The notes under the pieces are model-generated. The model was given only the letters and a program-made list of their open reading frames with translations. It had not been told where the DNA came from and made no database searches. This document shows positions 50,941-59,022 of a DNA stretch of 64,000 bases, one piece after another; positions within the stretch are counted from its first letter, which is position 1; each line of letters opens with the position of its first letter. The stretch is from the NCBI RefSeq assembly GCF_023910635.1, contig NZ_JAAVVZ010000007.1, positions 62,001 through 126,000 of the forward strand. Reading direction: 5' to 3'. The stretch comes from Sphingorhabdus sp. (GTDB lineage Bacteria; Pseudomonadota; Alphaproteobacteria; Sphingomonadales; Sphingomonadaceae). The translations under genes were made by a program, and so were the position numbers.

Positions 50941-51860
50941 GACATCTCTCTCATCTTCGAATTGTAGTAGTCGCGAAAATTGTGCTTAGGAACGTAGCCA
51001 AGATGCTCTCGTGCCTTGGAAATGTCGAAAATCCGATCAATCGACTCCGGCATGGCCGCATTCATCCGCGCAAGCATCTGGCCAGCACCTGGAAAATAGT
51101 TCTCAACGACACTAGGAGCGTGGCGATATAGTCCTGCGCAATCGGATTTCTTGAAGGGACAATGGGCCGCAATATTATAAGCTTCGAACCCAGTTGGCAA
51201 TCGCGCAAATGCGGCTAGTACATGCGCCTCGGCCACATCTCTGACGTCAACGCCGCGATAAAGCTTCAGCAAATTGTAGTTGAGATCGTCGGCACGGAAA
51301 AAGCGCGTCGCCCTCAGCGCGATCACCCCGATTGCGTGCTTTTGGCAGGCTATCTGCAGATGCTCTTCAGACAGCATTTTCGTAAGATCATATATGTCAT
51401 CCGGGCGGGGATCAAGCTGCTCATCAACCCAGATGGCCTCCCTTTGCTCACGTTTGGAAAGCCCATAGATGGACGTCGAACTAGTAAAAACAATGTGCTT
51501 TACGCCATGTTCTATGGAAATTTCAAAAAGATTGTTATCGCTCATTATATTGTTGAACAACAATTCTTCTTTCGACATGTATTTTAAATGATACCCGTGC
51601 AACGCCGCAGTATGAATTACGATTTCCGCCCCTTCAACGGCCTGAGTCAGGTCATCCTTGTCGCGTAAATCGGCGACTACATGGCGGTATAACTTGTTGT
51701 CCGGTTCGAACTTTGGAGCGAACTTATCCACACCAGTAACCGCCACGCCACGGGCAAGCAGCATCTCGACGATGTGCGTGCCAAGCCAACCACAAGCGCC
51801 GGTCACCGTGATGCGCCCCGTGGATTCCACCAATCGCGCGTCGCCCGCTGGTTCTCTCAT
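50937..51860 (-). CDS. NAD-dependent epimerase/dehydratase
   Basis: VTGACGWLGTHIVE Rossmann start, YDLTKMLSE (YxxxK), FTSSTSIYG. Confidence 0.9.
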   Translation of the reverse strand: MREPAGDARLVESTGRITVTGACGWLGTHIVEMLLARGVAVTGVDKFAPKFEPDNKLYRHVVADLRDKDDLTQAVEGAEIVIHTAALHGYHLKYMSKEELLFNNIMSDNNLFEISIEHGVKHIVFTSSTSIYGLSKREQREAIWVDEQLDPRPDDIYDLTKMLSEEHLQIACQKHAIGVIALRATRFFRADDLNYNLLKLYRGVDVRDVAEAHVLAAFARLPTGFEAYNIAAHCPFKKSDCAGLYRHAPSVVENYFPGAGQMLARMNAAMPESIDRIFDISKAREHLGYVPKHNFRDYYNSKMREMS

Positions 51861-52822
51861 GTGGCCGCCATGGCGTTGAAGCCAAGCTCACACCAGATTG
51901 CATAGTGATCAGAGGCCGCTGCCGAAAACTCGTCTTTGACATCGACGCGCCCAGATCGATCTTTCAGGAAAACCTCCCGAGAAGTCTTGAAAGAGGGAGC
52001 AAATAACTGATGGTCAATCCACACGTAATGCAGCTTGCCAAAAGCTTCTTTGATGATCGGATCCTCGTAAGTGCAGGTCCAGAGATCCTCACGACCCTCC
52101 ACTTCGACCCAGCGATAACCCAAAGCATCGTGTAGAATCGTTTCAGGTTTGTAAATATTTCCCATTAGATTAGAGAGATAACTTCCATCTAGCAAGCGCT
52201 CACTGTAATCAAGAGTGGGGTCATCGTTCATGTCACCTTGAATTATGAACGGTATGTATGACTCTGTCTTGAGTAACTGCTCGATACGAATACGCAGCCT
52301 ATCAGCCTCTGCAACCATCTGTATGCGTTTAGCGAGAGAAATTCGTTCGTACATGAAGAAACTAACCGCCTTCAATATACCCTTGGTTGGACCGTGGACC
52401 TGAATGACGCGAAATTGCTGGCCGTATTCTTTTTCCTTGAAGATAACTTCGAGCGGTTGTTTGTCCCACCAGAACTTTTTGGTCAATCCGTTACCATCGG
52501 GATCGGCAAGCCAGGTGTCGTAGAAGTTCAGGTCTGGGTCGATTGCAACCGGTTCAACATTGTCTCGATGGGCAAACAGAAGATTTTCGTAGCCCCGCGA
52601 ATAGGACCGCACGACTTTCAATTTCAATTCAGGAGCAAATTCATCAAAAAATGACTGTAACTGCGACGATTTTCTAGGCCCTTCGCATATTCCAATAATA
52701 TCTGGATTAATTCTCTTCAAGACCGTTGCTATGGCATTTGCCCGTGGGATAGCGCTTTTTTTTATATTATCACCATCGAACATCGCGGTCATGCTCTCGA
52801 TGTTATATGTACATATTTTCAT
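51857..52822 (-). CDS. Endonuclease/exonuclease/phosphatase (EEP) family protein
   Basis: MKICTYNIE, PDIIGICEG, IIQGDMNDDPTLD, ASDHYAIWCEL. Confidence 0.87.
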   Translation of the reverse strand: MKICTYNIESMTAMFDGDNIKKSAIPRANAIATVLKRINPDIIGICEGPRKSSQLQSFFDEFAPELKLKVVRSYSRGYENLLFAHRDNVEPVAIDPDLNFYDTWLADPDGNGLTKKFWWDKQPLEVIFKEKEYGQQFRVIQVHGPTKGILKAVSFFMYERISLAKRIQMVAEADRLRIRIEQLLKTESYIPFIIQGDMNDDPTLDYSERLLDGSYLSNLMGNIYKPETILHDALGYRWVEVEGREDLWTCTYEDPIIKEAFGKLHYVWIDHQLFAPSFKTSREVFLKDRSGRVDVKDEFSAAASDHYAIWCELGFNAMAAT

Positions 52823-53025
52823 AGCACGACTCGCTCATTTTTCTTGTGAATGTCGTCATCGGCGCGAAACGGAAGAGACTGACCGAAACGAGGTGAAAGC
52901 GAGAGGTCCAGGCCGCCCTCCCAACGCTCGGATTCACTCATGGATGGAGATATTTCCTGAGCAGCGGCTGGCGCTCCAATAACTAGCGCGATGCCAGCGA
53001 CGGCAGTCGAATAATCGAGTCTCAC
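52819..53025 (-). CDS. Small secreted protein (68 aa, GTG start)
   Basis: Signal peptide VRLDYSTAVAGIALVIGAPAAAQE; RBS-like GGGAGAAG; 4-bp overlap with the EEP gene. Confidence 0.55.
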   Translation of the reverse strand: MRLDYSTAVAGIALVIGAPAAAQEISPSMSESERWEGGLDLSLSPRFGQSLPFRADDDIHKKNERVVL

Positions 53026-53199
53026 ATTCTTCTCCCTGTTTGGCACTCGATAGCACACACTGAATTTTAGTATCAAAAGCTGAAGAGAATAGGAATTGGT
53101 CTGAGCCCTTAGATTACTCCAGTTTGGACTAGCTTCCGATCCGGTATTGAGCCTAGCCCCTTTTTTGGTCCGACCTTTATGAGAAAGACCGGTTCTTTT

Positions 53200-53258
53200 T
53201 GACCTGATCTCGTCAAATTGGTCCATTTTTTGGGAGAAAAATCTCTGTTAGGTTTGGC
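53200..53258. repeat. 59-bp IS tip, right copy
   Basis: TGACCTGATCTCGTCAAATTGGTCCATTTTTTGGGAGAAAAATCTCTGTTAGGTTTGGC, just 5' of an IS3-type orfA start. Confidence 0.88.
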
Positions 53259-53282
53259 ATTTGTCAGCCAGGAGATTTTGGC

Positions 53283-53432
53283 ATGAAGAAGAGTAGGTTC
53301 AGCGAACAGCAAACAGCGTTCATATTGAAGCAGGCAGAGGACGGGAGGACGGTTGAGGAAGTCTGTCGCAAGGCCGGCATATTCTGCGCATATCTAACCG
53401 AACTACCCATGATATGTCTTGCCGCTAAGTAG
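53283..53432 (+). pseudogene. Truncated IS3-family (IS407-like) transposase OrfA
   Basis: MKKSRFSEQQTAFILKQAEDGRTVEEVCRKAGI then unrelated sequence. Confidence 0.82.
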
Positions 53433-53635
53433 CCGCATATCATGCTTGTGTAATGATGTTGGCCGGTCGGCTCAATGTCCAGGCTGTGATAGAAAAAACA
53501 ATTCAGCAGCGCAAAGCAAAGTGCCCGACAAAAATCCTACTCCCAAAATACCAACCTTCGGCAACGCATGAAAAACACGATGTTCTCGAATTTTTGAGAT
53601 TGATAGTTATGAAATTTGAGGAGAGCTGGGCGAGA

Positions 53636-54122
53636 CCCGGCCTCTGGCCGGGCACGGCTCTAGTCGGCCCAAATGGGCCGACCGGAGCCAGGCTGAAGCC
53701 TGTCTCCGCCTTTGCAGGTGACGATCCTCTCGTGAAGCAAGAAAAGTGGCAAGCCCGGCCAGGTCTGGCCGGACTTGCGTGCCGCTAAAACCTGCGTCTT
53801 CATCCATCTCTGCGCCACTTCGCTACAGTGACTGCGTTGCATGGGCGCGAGTCAAAGCAATCGCTGCCTCTTGCCTAGCTGCGCTAGAAGAAAACGGCAT
53901 TTTGGCGTTTGTTTGATTTTGAAAGATGCAAAATGCCGTTTTCTTCAAGCTGCGCTTAGGCTCCAGCGCGACGTCGATTGCTTTGCCAGTCGCTTGCCCA
54001 TGCGCCTTGACCCTTGCGCGAAGGTGGCTCCGAGACGGATGAAGACGAAGCCCCCTTGTGTTTTTGCAGCACCGATTATGGAAAGCCTACGGCTTTATGT
54101 TTATTGTGGGAGCTAAAGCTCC
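53636..54122. repeat. Cluster of hairpin-forming inverted repeats including a ~253-bp imperfect palindrome
   Basis: Seven inverted repeats read directly; central arms GAAGAAAACGGCATTTTG/CAAAATGCCGTTTTCTTC. Confidence 0.85.
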
Positions 54123-54284
54123 GGTTTGCGCTCAGGTTCACCAAGCCAGATGAATTTTTGTCAAGAAATCAATGATATAGACGAAATAAAAGTGGGGCTC
54201 TATATATAAGACATCAAGTCGCTAACCGGCTTGATACTTAAAAAATCCGGCAATTTTGCCGATATTAGATGAAGGATTAAGAAT

Positions 54285-54758
54285 ATGTCGAATATGCAAC
54301 AGCTTGGTATCGTTCGCCGCAACGCCAATAACGGAACAGTCATGGGCCGTTTTGTAAGTCTGGAAATATCACTTGTGGTAGCCTTGCGCGCGGTAAGTTC
54401 CGACAATCCCGATGCACCCAAATATGAAGTTCATGGCCTCAATAAAAGCGCGAATGAATGGGTGCAAATCGGCGCGGTATGGGAAAAGTTCAGCAACTCC
54501 GATGGCTCGGCTTTCTTGCAAGGCAGCATTAAAGACCGCTCTTTTGGTCAAATCCAGTTGCTTGGCTTCCCACGCCAAAACAACGAAACTGGCGAAGATG
54601 AAATCGTTTTCGGTATTCCAGCCAATCGCCGCCGGAGCAATGCGCCAATGGACGCAGCAGACGATGGACTAGGCAACAGCACCGAAGGCGAAGCAGCAGC
54701 TAGCCCAAAAGGCCGCAAGGCAAAGACAGAGCAGGAAGTTGAAGCACCCGCACTGTAA
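54285..54758 (+). CDS. DUF736-like protein
   Basis: EVHGLNKSANEWVQIGAVWEKFSNSDGSAFLQGSIKD. Confidence 0.65.
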   Translation: MSNMQQLGIVRRNANNGTVMGRFVSLEISLVVALRAVSSDNPDAPKYEVHGLNKSANEWVQIGAVWEKFSNSDGSAFLQGSIKDRSFGQIQLLGFPRQNNETGEDEIVFGIPANRRRSNAPMDAADDGLGNSTEGEAAASPKGRKAKTEQEVEAPAL

Positions 54759-54864
54759 AAGGAAAGGGGGAGGGCCAAAAGCCTTCCCCCAATCCAGTTT
54801 CGGCAAAAGCAGTCTAACCCTGCAAAGGCCGCGATAGTCGCCAATCAGACGAAGGATTAGAACG

Positions 54865-55860
54865 ATGACCAGCAACCAACCCAAGCGCATTAGCAGCTTA
54901 GCCGAGATAATGGAACTATACGCCGAGCAAACCGACGTTCGCGGCGATTATGCATCCGCATTCGCCGAAGATATCGCGCGCGCCCAATTATCGGTATACG
55001 AACCAGAAACGAACGACGAGCTCCCCGATCCACGCACAGCGCAGCTTTGCGTAGAAACCGTCATGCGAGGGATGTTCGACGTCATGGCCGAAACCCGTTT
55101 GCAGCCCTTCGCGCAGCGCCTTGCATGGGGCTTTGTGAACAGCTTCCATATGGTAGCTGGACAGATTGAACGCCAAGAAGATGACGCAGCCAAAAAATTA
55201 GGCGAAATGGCGCGAGAGTTTGACCCGTCAGAAATCTATGCAACCCAGCTCGAAACACAGCAACGCATAACCCAAACGCTAACAGAAGCCCGCCAAGCGC
55301 TGGAATGTATGCGCGACCATGCAGCCGAAGTCTATCGCGTTGAAGCCGGACAGCCTTGGAGCAGCACCAAAGGTTCGCGCGTATCATCAGCCTTGAGCGC
55401 TTCGCACATCGAAGCCCGCGACTTTCTTGCATCCAGAGCGCAGCAACGCCGCGAGCAATTGGCCCCCACTGGCCCCGTCGTCGTTATAACAGGCGCAAGC
55501 GTTTGGGATGACTACCGCGCAGTCTATGCAGCGCTTGACCAAGCAAAAGCATTTAGCCCATCCATGATTTTGGCAACAACCGCACAGCGCACAGGCGTTG
55601 ACGCAATTGCAGCCGCATGGGCAGCAGCAAATGACGTCAAACTCATCGCGTTCAAATTGAACATGGCCCACGGACGCGCCGCAGGATTTAAGCGCAACAT
55701 CGCGCTTGTAAAACTGGCACCCGTTCAAGCCATCATCTGCAAAGGCTCACACATACAGGTCGACTTGGCAGAAAAAATGCGGACCGCCGGAATTGCCGTC
55801 ACAATCATCCGGCCAGAAATGGACCAGAGCCAACACACAGGAGAAACCAAAGCCGCATGA
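54865..55860 (+). CDS. DUF2493-domain protein
   Basis: VVVITGASVWDDYRAVYAALDQ...MILATTAQRTGVDAIAAAWAAANDVKLIAF. Confidence 0.78.
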   Translation: MTSNQPKRISSLAEIMELYAEQTDVRGDYASAFAEDIARAQLSVYEPETNDELPDPRTAQLCVETVMRGMFDVMAETRLQPFAQRLAWGFVNSFHMVAGQIERQEDDAAKKLGEMAREFDPSEIYATQLETQQRITQTLTEARQALECMRDHAAEVYRVEAGQPWSSTKGSRVSSALSASHIEARDFLASRAQQRREQLAPTGPVVVITGASVWDDYRAVYAALDQAKAFSPSMILATTAQRTGVDAIAAAWAAANDVKLIAFKLNMAHGRAAGFKRNIALVKLAPVQAIICKGSHIQVDLAEKMRTAGIAVTIIRPEMDQSQHTGETKAA

Positions 55861-55913
55861 ACCCGATTTATAGGCGGAGCGGCTAGCCGCCCCGCCTATA
55901 TAATCATGTCCGC

Positions 55914-56167
55914 ATGGTAACGACTGTTGACATTGCTCGACAAATTGTCATCGGAAGAATTGAGCGCGCCGCATTTGGAAATGTTGGAAAATTTCGGGAT
56001 TTAGGGCAGGGGCTGGCCGAGATAAAAATAATTATGGCCCAGGTTATCGACTGTATTTTGTGCGCCGCGCAGATGAACTCATCATTCTGTTATGTGGCGG
56101 CGACAAGTCGTCGCAAAATAGAGATATTACGCTCGCGCAGAGACTGGCGAAGGAGATAAATTTATGA
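55914..56167 (+). pseudogene. Decayed RelE/HigB-type toxin (COG3657-like)
   Basis: RIERAAFGNVGKFRDLGQGLAEIKI in one frame, NYGPGYRLYFVRRADELIILLCGGDKSSQNRDITLAQRLAKEINL* in the -1 frame. Confidence 0.82.
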
Positions 56168-56454
56168 TCGATCCAAGCACATTAGAAATTTTTGACGCTG
56201 CAAAATTGCTCGAAAACGAAGAAGATATCGCTGACTATCTCACCGACATGCTCGCCGATGGCAACGCAGCCTTAACGCAACATGCACTAGGCGTTGCTGT
56301 GCGCGCCGCTGGAATGATGAAGGTTTGCGATAAAACCGGATTAACACGCCAAGGCATCAACAAAGCCACACGGCCAACAAGCAAACCCAGTTTTCAAACG
56401 GTGGTGGCAATTGCCCAAGGCTTAGGCTTGCAACTCCAATTTGTTCAGCGATAA
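56164..56454 (+). CDS. HigA-like addiction module antidote (COG3636-like)
   Basis: FDAAKLLENEEDIADYLTDMLADGNAALTQHALGVAVRAAGM; KPSFQTVVAIAQGLGLQL. Confidence 0.82.
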   Translation: MIDPSTLEIFDAAKLLENEEDIADYLTDMLADGNAALTQHALGVAVRAAGMMKVCDKTGLTRQGINKATRPTSKPSFQTVVAIAQGLGLQLQFVQR

Positions 56455-56515
56455 AGCAAACAAAGGCCAGCGAAAAGTTTACGTGAAGCGCCATGCCGCT
56501 GCACCTGTATCGCGG

Positions 56516-57772
56516 TCAATGCGCCTTGCCAGACCCAACACCGCTTGGCGTTGCAATCGGCTGTGCAGCCAAGCCTTTGGAAGGCAATTCATCGCCCGTG
56601 CGCCACGTCATATGGGACACACCTTGCGTCCGCATCAGATCGGCAAGCGCCTTGTCATACGCAGGGTCAGGCAAGTTCCTTGTTAAATAGACCGCAGTTG
56701 CCTCATGCGGCGTGTCGGTAAAGGTCAAGCTTGCAATGGGTTTATTCAGGGCCAAATTGACCCGCATGCCCTTCACAAAGCGCCGACGGGACGCCACAGA
56801 CTTCATTAAAAGTGCCCGCTCCTCCAAACCTTCATATGGCAACCAATCGCGCGTTACTGGCATTACCGACAATTCATAAAGTTGCGGTAATCCCGACGCA
56901 CCAATTGAAAAACTGGCGGCCATGACCAAATGCCCGCCATCGTCGTCTGATTGCCATAATGCTTCTTCGACCGCGAACCGTTTGTGAAAGCGCCGCGCCA
57001 TGTCCTCGTCGATCAAAAACGGCCATTCCGGTAAATGCTTGATCAGCATCTTTTCACCGAAACGCGCTTTTTCTATCGACTTCACTTCGCCGACCATAAT
57101 CATGATAGCATCGCGCGACGCATCGGCGACCGAAAGTTCGCCATGGCGACGGCGCGAAATCGCTTCCTTGTCATCAAGCTTAAAAGTCTCAGGGACAAAC
57201 AAATATTGACCAAGCGATTCGCCGCGCACCTTGCACGATAGCGCAGCGCTCACCAGCTCGCGCCGCACAACAAACCAGTTGCGCTTACCCTGCATCGCCG
57301 GATGCCAATGCGTCAGCTGCGCCCTGTCCCAAAGATAATGCAAAAAACCGCGAATAGATAACTTCTGCCCCGTTGATCGCACATCAGGCTTGTCATTTGT
57401 AAACGAAGCCGGAGCACTACGCGCAGGACCACGCGAAAGCGCAAATCCAAACTTCAATAAAGTCTCGCCTGTCACATCATCATCAACAACCGCTTGGCCG
57501 CGAACCTGTCCGATACCGGTGAGAAAATCAGGTGCCTCATAATGGTCGCAATAATACGCATGGAGCGCGCCAGTTCCGGGCCAGCGTGCCAAAATATACG
57601 CGCCCTGCCTGTTAGCAATATATAGATCAAGATCGCGATCACGGCGGCATAAACAGCGCACCTTGCTCTTGATAGAATAAGCGCGCTCAACCATCGCTTC
57701 AAAACCGGTATCGCCGGGCGACATTTCGCGGTCTATGACAAAATAACGCTGCATGATGTTGATCCCCGTCAA
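56516..57772 (-). CDS. DUF1173-like protein
   Basis: 418 aa; DLYIANRQGAYILARWPGTGALHAYYCDHYE; position in the transfer leading region. Confidence 0.6.
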   Translation of the reverse strand: MTGINIMQRYFVIDREMSPGDTGFEAMVERAYSIKSKVRCLCRRDRDLDLYIANRQGAYILARWPGTGALHAYYCDHYEAPDFLTGIGQVRGQAVVDDDVTGETLLKFGFALSRGPARSAPASFTNDKPDVRSTGQKLSIRGFLHYLWDRAQLTHWHPAMQGKRNWFVVRRELVSAALSCKVRGESLGQYLFVPETFKLDDKEAISRRRHGELSVADASRDAIMIMVGEVKSIEKARFGEKMLIKHLPEWPFLIDEDMARRFHKRFAVEEALWQSDDDGGHLVMAASFSIGASGLPQLYELSVMPVTRDWLPYEGLEERALLMKSVASRRRFVKGMRVNLALNKPIASLTFTDTPHEATAVYLTRNLPDPAYDKALADLMRTQGVSHMTWRTGDELPSKGLAAQPIATPSGVGSGKAH

Positions 57773-57884
57773 TGCCTAAATTGAATCAAAAAGCTGCCTA
57801 TTTTGCAAGCAAACGATCATGCAAGCCTTGTCCAATCAAGGATGGAATATCGTTAGCCCCAACGAGACCATTTAAGGCTCCATT

Positions 57885-58139
57885 CTATCGCAGTTTTTGC
57901 GCAATTGCAGCACCGCCCAGCGTTTCGATTGCCTTTGCAATTGCTTTTGCATCACCTATTTCCATCTTGCCGATCTTAACCTTTTGGAGTGCAGCCAGCA
58001 GCACCGTGCGGCCAGCATCAAGCGTTGCTTGTTTTGCGCGCTTTTCAGCCTCATTGAGTTTGGCTAATTCAGCCTTGAGCGTCTTACGTCGTGCATCGAT
58101 TGCAGCCAGATCATCATTGTCTTTTTTTATGCGCGCCAT
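57885..58139 (-). CDS. Small coiled-coil protein, possible mobilisation accessory factor
   Basis: 84 aa, charged coiled coil, upstream of the candidate oriT. Confidence 0.45.
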   Translation of the reverse strand: MARIKKDNDDLAAIDARRKTLKAELAKLNEAEKRAKQATLDAGRTVLLAALQKVKIGKMEIGDAKAIAKAIETLGGAAIAQKLR

Positions 58140-58429
58140 GTCAAAATTCCTTGCAGTTCATGATATTAAGTCTTTGGCAGATGTAACCACGATAATGTGA
58201 TTTACCAACCGATAATATGGTATCCTTAGAACCGCCAAAAACTTTCTGTCTTACCTATCCGATCCGGGACATTGAATAGATGGAATGCATGATGTTTGCC
58301 TCAAGCCCAAGCGGGCAGGGGTTGCCCAGATAATTGGCAACTGACGCCCAGTTAAGAAACCGGAACAAGGACCAACAAGGACAGCGTTCAGGGGATATAC
58401 TCTTTGAAAAGAGTGCACACGGTATGCGC

Positions 58430-58640
58430 TAGCGCGGGGTGTCGAGAAAGTCAAAAACCCGCAGAAATGCGAAACAAATGGAGAGGTGCTTATGTGCGCA
58501 TTATGAGGTGTAAAAAAACACAATAGGGTCATTTTCGCCAGAACGAGGTGCTTATGAGCATACACCTGCAGAAACCTCGACAAAAATTAGCATGTCGAGA
58601 GCAAGAAGCAGGTGCGTATCTGAACTCTCTAGATAGCAAC
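58430..58640. other. Candidate oriT
   Basis: Direct repeats AGGTGC(T/G)TAT, inverted repeats AGGTGCTTATG/CATACACCT and CTCGAC/GTCGAG upstream of RHH-traD-traI. Confidence 0.5.
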
Positions 58641-58710
58641 AATTGCGGAGTATTGACAAATCTGACGCCAATCGGTAACCAAAAGTTGCCTTACGAAGTA
58701 TCCACCACCC

Positions 58711-59022
58711 TTGATTATTGGGGGTGATTACATGGTTAGCGAGTTACGACGGCAATCAGTTGTCTTGGACAGACCCACATGGGACCGCCTTCGGGTAGCC
58801 GCTGATGATGCCGGTATCACAAAATCTGAATTAGTACGTTCCGCCGTAGAGCATTATCTGGCTTTTAGATCTGGGCAGTCGTGGAACCCAAACCGGATCG
58901 CCGAATTGGTCGAATACTCGCAAATGGCAGTAGACCAGATGCTGCTCAAATTGGCTCCTGAAACACGTGACGAAATCATTGAAGCTGTTGATATACGCAT
59001 GGAGCAATATCATGGCGGATAG
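58711..59022 (+). CDS. Ribbon-helix-helix DNA-binding protein (relaxosome accessory candidate)
   Basis: RRQSVVLDRPTWDRLRVAADDAGITKSELVRSAVEHYL. Confidence 0.72.
   Translation: MIIGGDYMVSELRRQSVVLDRPTWDRLRVAADDAGITKSELVRSAVEHYLAFRSGQSWNPNRIAELVEYSQMAVDQMLLKLAPETRDEIIEAVDIRMEQYHGG

Noticed and set aside
50251-50967. 238-aa plus-strand ORF
   Set aside because: Antisense to the well-supported DegT aminotransferase; sequence looks like shadow translation.
49031-53199. Target-site duplication for the 59-bp tips
   Set aside because: Bases next to the two tips share no convincing direct repeat, so I do not claim a simple composite transposon.
53636-54122. CRISPR array
   Set aside because: The repeats are inverted and different from each other, with no regular direct repeat/spacer pattern; no cas genes in the window.
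55989-56040. Programmed -1 frameshift in the HigB-type gene
   Set aside because: The site does not fit a canonical X XXY YYZ heptamer and the N-terminus also looks missing, so decay or sequencing error is more likely.
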